Source: Amycolatopsis sp. NBC_01480
Lineage (GTDB): Bacteria; Actinomycetota; Actinomycetes; Mycobacteriales; Pseudonocardiaceae
Assembly: GCF_036227205.1 (NCBI RefSeq)
Contig: NZ_CP109442.1
Span: 3,162,001 to 3,226,000 of the forward strand
DNA: 64,000 nucleotides
Reading direction: 5' to 3'
Shown: one piece after another, positions 58,560-64,000 of the stretch
Layout of the letters: each line of letters starts with the position of its first letter
Position numbering within the stretch: the stretch's first letter is position 1
Position numbers and translations under genes: made by a program
Notes under the pieces: model-generated
Database searches by the model: none
The model's input: the letters and a program-made list of their open reading frames with translations, nothing else
What the model was told of the DNA's origin: nothing

Positions 58560-59293
58560 GCCGCGTGCCCGCCGTCGACCGAAAGGATCGCGCCGGTGAC
58601 GTACGCGCTGGCCGGGTCCGCGAGGTACGAAACGGCCGCGGCGACCTCCTCGGCTGAGCCATAACGGCCGACTGCGGTGGAGAACGCCTGATCAGCCGCG
58701 TACGGACCGTCGGCCGGGTTCATGTCGGTGTCGATCGGCCCGGGGTGCACGAGGTTGACCGTGACGCCGCGGGGCGACAGCTCGCGCGCGAGCGCCTTGG
58801 TCAGCCCGACCAGCGCCGACTTGCTCACCGCGTACAGGACCATCCCCGGCCCGAGCACGCGATCGGTGACGCAGCTGCCGATCGTGATCACTCGCCCGCC
58901 CTCACCGAGACGAGCGGCAGCGGCCTTCGACGCGGCGAACACCCCACGAACGTTCACCGCCAGCACCCGGTCGACGTCGTCCTGCGCGGTTTCCTCAAGG
59001 GGCGCGACGAAGCCCACCCCGGCGTTGTTGACCAGCACGTCCAGCCGCCCGAACTCGGCGACGGTGGCCGCCACCGCCGCCTCCACGGCCGCCGCGTCGG
59101 CGTTGTCCGCCTGCACGGCGAGCGCCCTCCGGCCCCGGCTCTTGATCCGGTCGACCACGTCGGCCGCGAGCCGCTCGTTGCTGGCGTACGTGAGCACCAC
59201 ATCGGCCCCGTCCTCAGCGAGCCGCACCGCCGTGGCCGCCCCGATGCCCCGGCTGCCGCCCGTCACCAGAGCCACCTTGCCGTCGAGGATCAT
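58556..59293 (-). CDS. SDR-family oxidoreductase (FabG-like)
   Basis: 245-aa NAD(P)-dependent reductase. TGGSRGIGAATAVRL at residues ~11-25, the NNAGVGF motif, catalytic Ser in ITIGSCVTD, and YAVSK as Tyr/Lys pair; the tail YVTGAILSVDGGHAA is that of 3-oxoacyl-reductase-like SDRs. The TYASNERLAADV segment after strand 2 hints at NADPH. Substrate unknown. ATG 59293 has AAGGAGA upstream. It converges with TetR, a pairing often seen when the regulator controls the enzyme, though here the genes are not divergent. Confidence 0.88.
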   Translation of the reverse strand: MILDGKVALVTGGSRGIGAATAVRLAEDGADVVLTYASNERLAADVVDRIKSRGRRALAVQADNADAAAVEAAVAATVAEFGRLDVLVNNAGVGFVAPLEETAQDDVDRVLAVNVRGVFAASKAAAARLGEGGRVITIGSCVTDRVLGPGMVLYAVSKSALVGLTKALARELSPRGVTVNLVHPGPIDTDMNPADGPYAADQAFSTAVGRYGSAEEVAAAVSYLADPASAYVTGAILSVDGGHAA

Positions 59294-59396
59294 CTGCCAT
59301 TCTCCTTCGCTGAAGCCGTTTTCCTGATGGCTCCATCGAATCGGGCCGGGCTTGGTGACGCTGGCGCCTTTCCGTCTTGGCGTTGGCCGGAGACGA

Positions 59397-59432
59397 CGAA
59401 GGCCGCCCCGGAACTTCCCGGGGCGGCCTTCG
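59397..59432 (-). terminator. leuS terminator
   Basis: A perfect 15-bp stem (59397-59411 with 59418-59432; CGAAGGCCGCCCCGG) with a 6-nt loop, 13 bp past the leuS stop codon. Confidence 0.85.
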
Positions 59433-59444
59433 CCAGAAATCGGG

Positions 59445-62345
<2,901 letters not shown>

Positions 62346-62377
62346 CGCCGTTTTCCTCCGTGTCGAGCCACTCCAGA

Positions 62378-62416
62378 AACAACTCGACCCCCCATGCCCG
62401 AAGGCGTGAGGGGTCG
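62378..62416 (-). terminator. Attenuator terminator in leuS leader
   Basis: On the minus strand CGACCCC (62416-62410) pairs with GGGGTCG (62391-62385) and an inner GCC/GGC helix closes the loop, followed by AGTTGTTT (62384-62377). It stands between the leader peptide and leuS, where an attenuation terminator is expected. Confidence 0.55.
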
Positions 62417-62445
62417 CCGCGCCGGCCGTGACCATGGTGGCCTGG

Positions 62446-62484
62446 TCAGCGCGGCAGGCTAAGGAGCAGCCGAGCCGTGTTCAT
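62446..62484 (-). CDS. leuS leader peptide (leucine-rich)
   Basis: Twelve-codon reading frame [12 protein letters not shown] between the promoter and the attenuator hairpin. Four of the twelve residues are Leu, three in a row. TAAGAT (62491-62496, minus) ends 6 nt before its ATG, so the peptide is translated from a leaderless mRNA start. Stalling at the Leu codons when charged tRNA-Leu is scarce would prevent the downstream terminator. Leader peptides of this kind are known before leucine genes and leuS in actinobacteria; here the case rests on layout and codon content. Confidence 0.7.
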   Translation of the reverse strand: MNTARLLLSLPR

Positions 62485-62490
62485 ACCGCT

Positions 62491-62496
62491 ATCTTA
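62491..62496 (-). promoter_or_regulatory. -10 box (TAAGAT) of leuS leader transcript
   Basis: TAAGAT at 6 nt from the leader-peptide ATG. It lies only 10 bp after the stop of the upstream phytase-like gene on the same strand, so the upstream promoter elements overlap that gene's end. Confidence 0.55.
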
Positions 62497-62505
62497 ACGT
62501 CCTGG

Positions 62506-63702
62506 TCAAAGCCGTTCTGACGGGACCGCCAAAGCGATCACCTGCGTCACCTGCGTGGCGGCGAAGTTGTTGTCGCTGACCAGCACCAGGCTCCGCTCGC
62601 CGCCGGGCAGCGCCGGGCCCCAGGTCATGCCCTCCACGTTGTCCACAGTGGACAACGGGTAGCCGGCCAGGTCGAGCAGCAGCTTCTTCTTCACCGGCCG
62701 GACGTCCTTGGACGAGGCCAGCGACTTGACGTTCAGGATGTTCGTCGCGCCCCGGGTGTCGATCTCGTAGATCCGGATCTTGTTGCCGACGCCGGTGACG
62801 AAGGATCGCTCCATCATCAGGTACTTCGTCGGGTCGGCCTGGTTCACCGCGAGCATCGAGGAGACGTCGGTGGTGGCGAACGCGGTGGGCGGCACCGGGC
62901 CGGCGAACAGCTTCTCCTGCGGGTACGCGTACTGCGCGAGCACCGGGCCGGCGCGGCCCTGCAGCGTGATCCGCGAAAGCGAGCCGGACGTGGTGGTCGC
63001 CTCCGGCCCGTCCTGCAGCAGCGGGCCCTCGACCTCGCTGGCGACGAGCGTGCCGAACGCGGCGTACGTGAGGCCCTCGAGCACCAGGTTCTGCCGCGGC
63101 CCGGCGCCCGGGGTCATCTTCTCGTTCGCGGGGATCGGCAGGTCGCGGACGTACGACCCGTCCCGGCGCGCCTGGCGGATCGACGGGTCGATCAGCGTCG
63201 GCGGGGTGGTCGCGGTGCGCTCGCCCTCCTGCGACCAGGTGTAGTCGCCGGTCCACGGGTCGACGCGCAGCTCTTCGGGGTCGATCGTCTGCTCGTTCTG
63301 CGGCGCCGCCGGGTCGTTCTGCGCGAGCGGCGGATACGGCGTGCCGTCCGGGCGCAGCAGCGGGCGGGTGCCGGTGAAGGTGACGGGCCCGAGGTGGTGG
63401 GCGTCGACGTCGAACTTCGCCGTGTAGAACCGCGCCGGGTCGATGGCCGAGCGGTCGTCGCAGATCAGGGCGTAGCCGCCGGTCCTCGGGTCGTAGTCGA
63501 TCGAGGACAGGCCGCCGACCGTGGTGCCCTGGAAGGACAGCGCGTTCGGCACGATCTGCTCGCCGATCAGCCGGATCGGCCGGGCGTGACTCTCCGTGGC
63601 GCCGGCCGGTGGGGCGGCGGCCAGCAGGGAGAGCGGGAGTAGCCCGGTCAGAGCAAGGCCGAGTACCCGGTGTCGCGTAGGTGAAGACATGGGCTGTAGC
63701 AC
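62506..63702 (-). CDS. Secreted esterase-like activity of phytase family protein
   Basis: 398-aa exported protein. The signal peptide HRVLGLALTGLLPLSLLAAAPPAGATES is followed by the phytase-like esterase domain: GGLSSIDYDPRTGGYALICDDRS near the start, DPEELRVDPWTGDYTWSQEGE, NLVLEGLTYA, and the terminal VEGMTWGPALPGGERSLVLVSDNNF, typical of the family with an Asp-Asn metal-binding end. Predicted to be a calcium-dependent beta-propeller hydrolase acting outside the cell. GTG 63702 has TACCCT 8 nt upstream (63711-63716, minus); ATG 63690 is an alternative start. Confidence 0.85.
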   Translation of the reverse strand: MLQPMSSPTRHRVLGLALTGLLPLSLLAAAPPAGATESHARPIRLIGEQIVPNALSFQGTTVGGLSSIDYDPRTGGYALICDDRSAIDPARFYTAKFDVDAHHLGPVTFTGTRPLLRPDGTPYPPLAQNDPAAPQNEQTIDPEELRVDPWTGDYTWSQEGERTATTPPTLIDPSIRQARRDGSYVRDLPIPANEKMTPGAGPRQNLVLEGLTYAAFGTLVASEVEGPLLQDGPEATTTSGSLSRITLQGRAGPVLAQYAYPQEKLFAGPVPPTAFATTDVSSMLAVNQADPTKYLMMERSFVTGVGNKIRIYEIDTRGATNILNVKSLASSKDVRPVKKKLLLDLAGYPLSTVDNVEGMTWGPALPGGERSLVLVSDNNFAATQVTQVIALAVPSERL

Positions 63703-63743
63703 AGCGGACGAGGGTATCCGGCAGGTTGCCAGGACGTCACGCT

Positions 63744-63749
63744 TATCCT
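63744..63749 (+). promoter_or_regulatory. -10 box (TATCCT) of leaderless sdpI-like transcript
   Basis: TATCCT ends 6 nt before GTG 63756 with no ribosome-binding site. Confidence 0.5.
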
Positions 63750-63755
63750 CGTGGG

Positions 63756-64000
63756 GTGTTCGCTATCGCGCTCGTCCCGATCGTGCTGGGTGTTGTCGTC
63801 GGCTGGGGTGGCTTCCTCGGCTTCCGCGAGCGGCTGACCCGGGAAAGCGGTACCGGGGTCCGCACCGCGGCCTCGCTGCGCAGTGAAGCCGCGTTCAAGC
63901 TGGCCAACCGCATCGCGGGCCTCCCGACGCTCGCCGGTGGCGCGGTGGCGGTGGTCGCCGGGCTCGCGGCGCTGGCCATGCCGACCACGGCCGGGCTGAT
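63756..64000 (+). CDS. SdpI-family membrane protein, 3' partial
   Basis: The first 81 residues of a membrane protein that continues past the window edge. A first helix FAIALVPIVLGVVVGWGGFLGF is followed by RERLTRESGTGVRTAASLRSEAAFKLANRIAG, which matches the SdpI/YhfL family pattern (GxRTxxSLxSxxxWxxANR), and by a second helix starting LPTLAGGAVAVVAGLAAL. SdpI proteins give immunity to the Bacillus toxin SdpC; most actinobacterial relatives have no known role. GTG 63756 is chosen from the -10 spacing. Confidence 0.72.
   Translation, partial: MFAIALVPIVLGVVVGWGGFLGFRERLTRESGTGVRTAASLRSEAAFKLANRIAGLPTLAGGAVAVVAGLAALAMPTTAGL

Noticed and set aside
62346..62500. T-box riboswitch before leuS
   Set aside because: No T-box sequence or specifier-loop structure was seen in the ~150-nt leader, which is also short for a T-box. 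The leucine-rich peptide and terminator explain it better.
62639..62647. Perfect TTGTCCACA DnaA box
   Set aside because: It is a single box inside the phytase-like coding sequence with no neighbours, unlike the cluster at 40597-40809.

Overview
The window reads as a chromosomal segment of a high-GC, mycelial-type actinomycete. It is most likely a member of the Pseudonocardiaceae close to Amycolatopsis. This placement is an inference from the very GC-rich third positions, the many GTG starts, DUF3558 lipoproteins beside PE/PPE/EspG-like genes, chaplin-like surface repeats and an AftB-like arabinosyltransferase. The gene order ino1, PadR, DUF5318, class A PBP, GT87 membrane protein, rpsF-ssb-rpsR-rplI, dnaB, with leuS close by, matches the origin-proximal region of mycobacterial chromosomes, so the window probably lies within tens of kilobases of oriC. 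No rRNA, tRNA, CRISPR array, insertion sequence or prophage was seen.

Layout. 1-8.6 kb: the end of trmB, an ABC exporter (permease and ATPase) divergent from a NarL-type two-component pair, an MtaD-like amidohydrolase and an SDR. 8.7-14 kb: an AftB-like arabinofuranosyltransferase, a secreted SdrD-B-like protein and a Tat-exported PhoX phosphatase with a possible PHO box. 14.1-19.6 kb: MarR-MFS, a HAD hydrolase, a lipoprotein, ino1, PadR and a DUF5318 zinc-ribbon protein. 19.6-33 kb: two tandem class A penicillin-binding proteins, a Gfo/Idh/MocA oxidoreductase with a divergent ROK regulator, a GT87 membrane glycosyltransferase, endonuclease IV and three paralogous secreted, C-terminally anchored proteins. 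33.1-34.8 kb: the rpsF-ssb-rpsR-rplI operon. 34.9-40.4 kb: a type VII-secretion-associated island with four DUF3558 lipoproteins, a PE-like protein, a glycine-zipper PPE-like protein and an EspG-like protein; visible relics show that the cassette was duplicated and then eroded. 40.4-42.5 kb: a DnaA-box-rich spacer and dnaB. 42.5-48.5 kb: SRPBCC, a DODA-type dioxygenase and two secreted proteins, one a giant with about fourteen chaplin-like repeats. 48.8-53.6 kb: an AI-2E-type permease in one operon with a MacS-like kinase and its regulator, a lipoprotein and a DUF1707 protein. 53.7-57 kb: a ribokinase, ParB-like, PTS enzyme I operon. 57.4-64 kb: a small membrane protein, TetR, SDR, leuS behind a leucine-rich leader peptide, a phytase-like secreted esterase and the start of an SdpI-family membrane protein.

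Regulatory features. Many genes have a TANNNT box 6-8 nt before the start codon, which is the layout of leaderless transcripts. Most gene ends carry strong GC-rich hairpins. A family of palindromic intergenic repeats (TCCTTACC-CGCGT-NNN-ACGC-N-GGTAAGGA) occurs three times with a compensatory base-pair change. The most promising points for follow-up are the decayed PE/DUF3558/PPE cassettes, the leuS attenuator, the DnaA-box cluster before dnaB and the giant chaplin-repeat protein.
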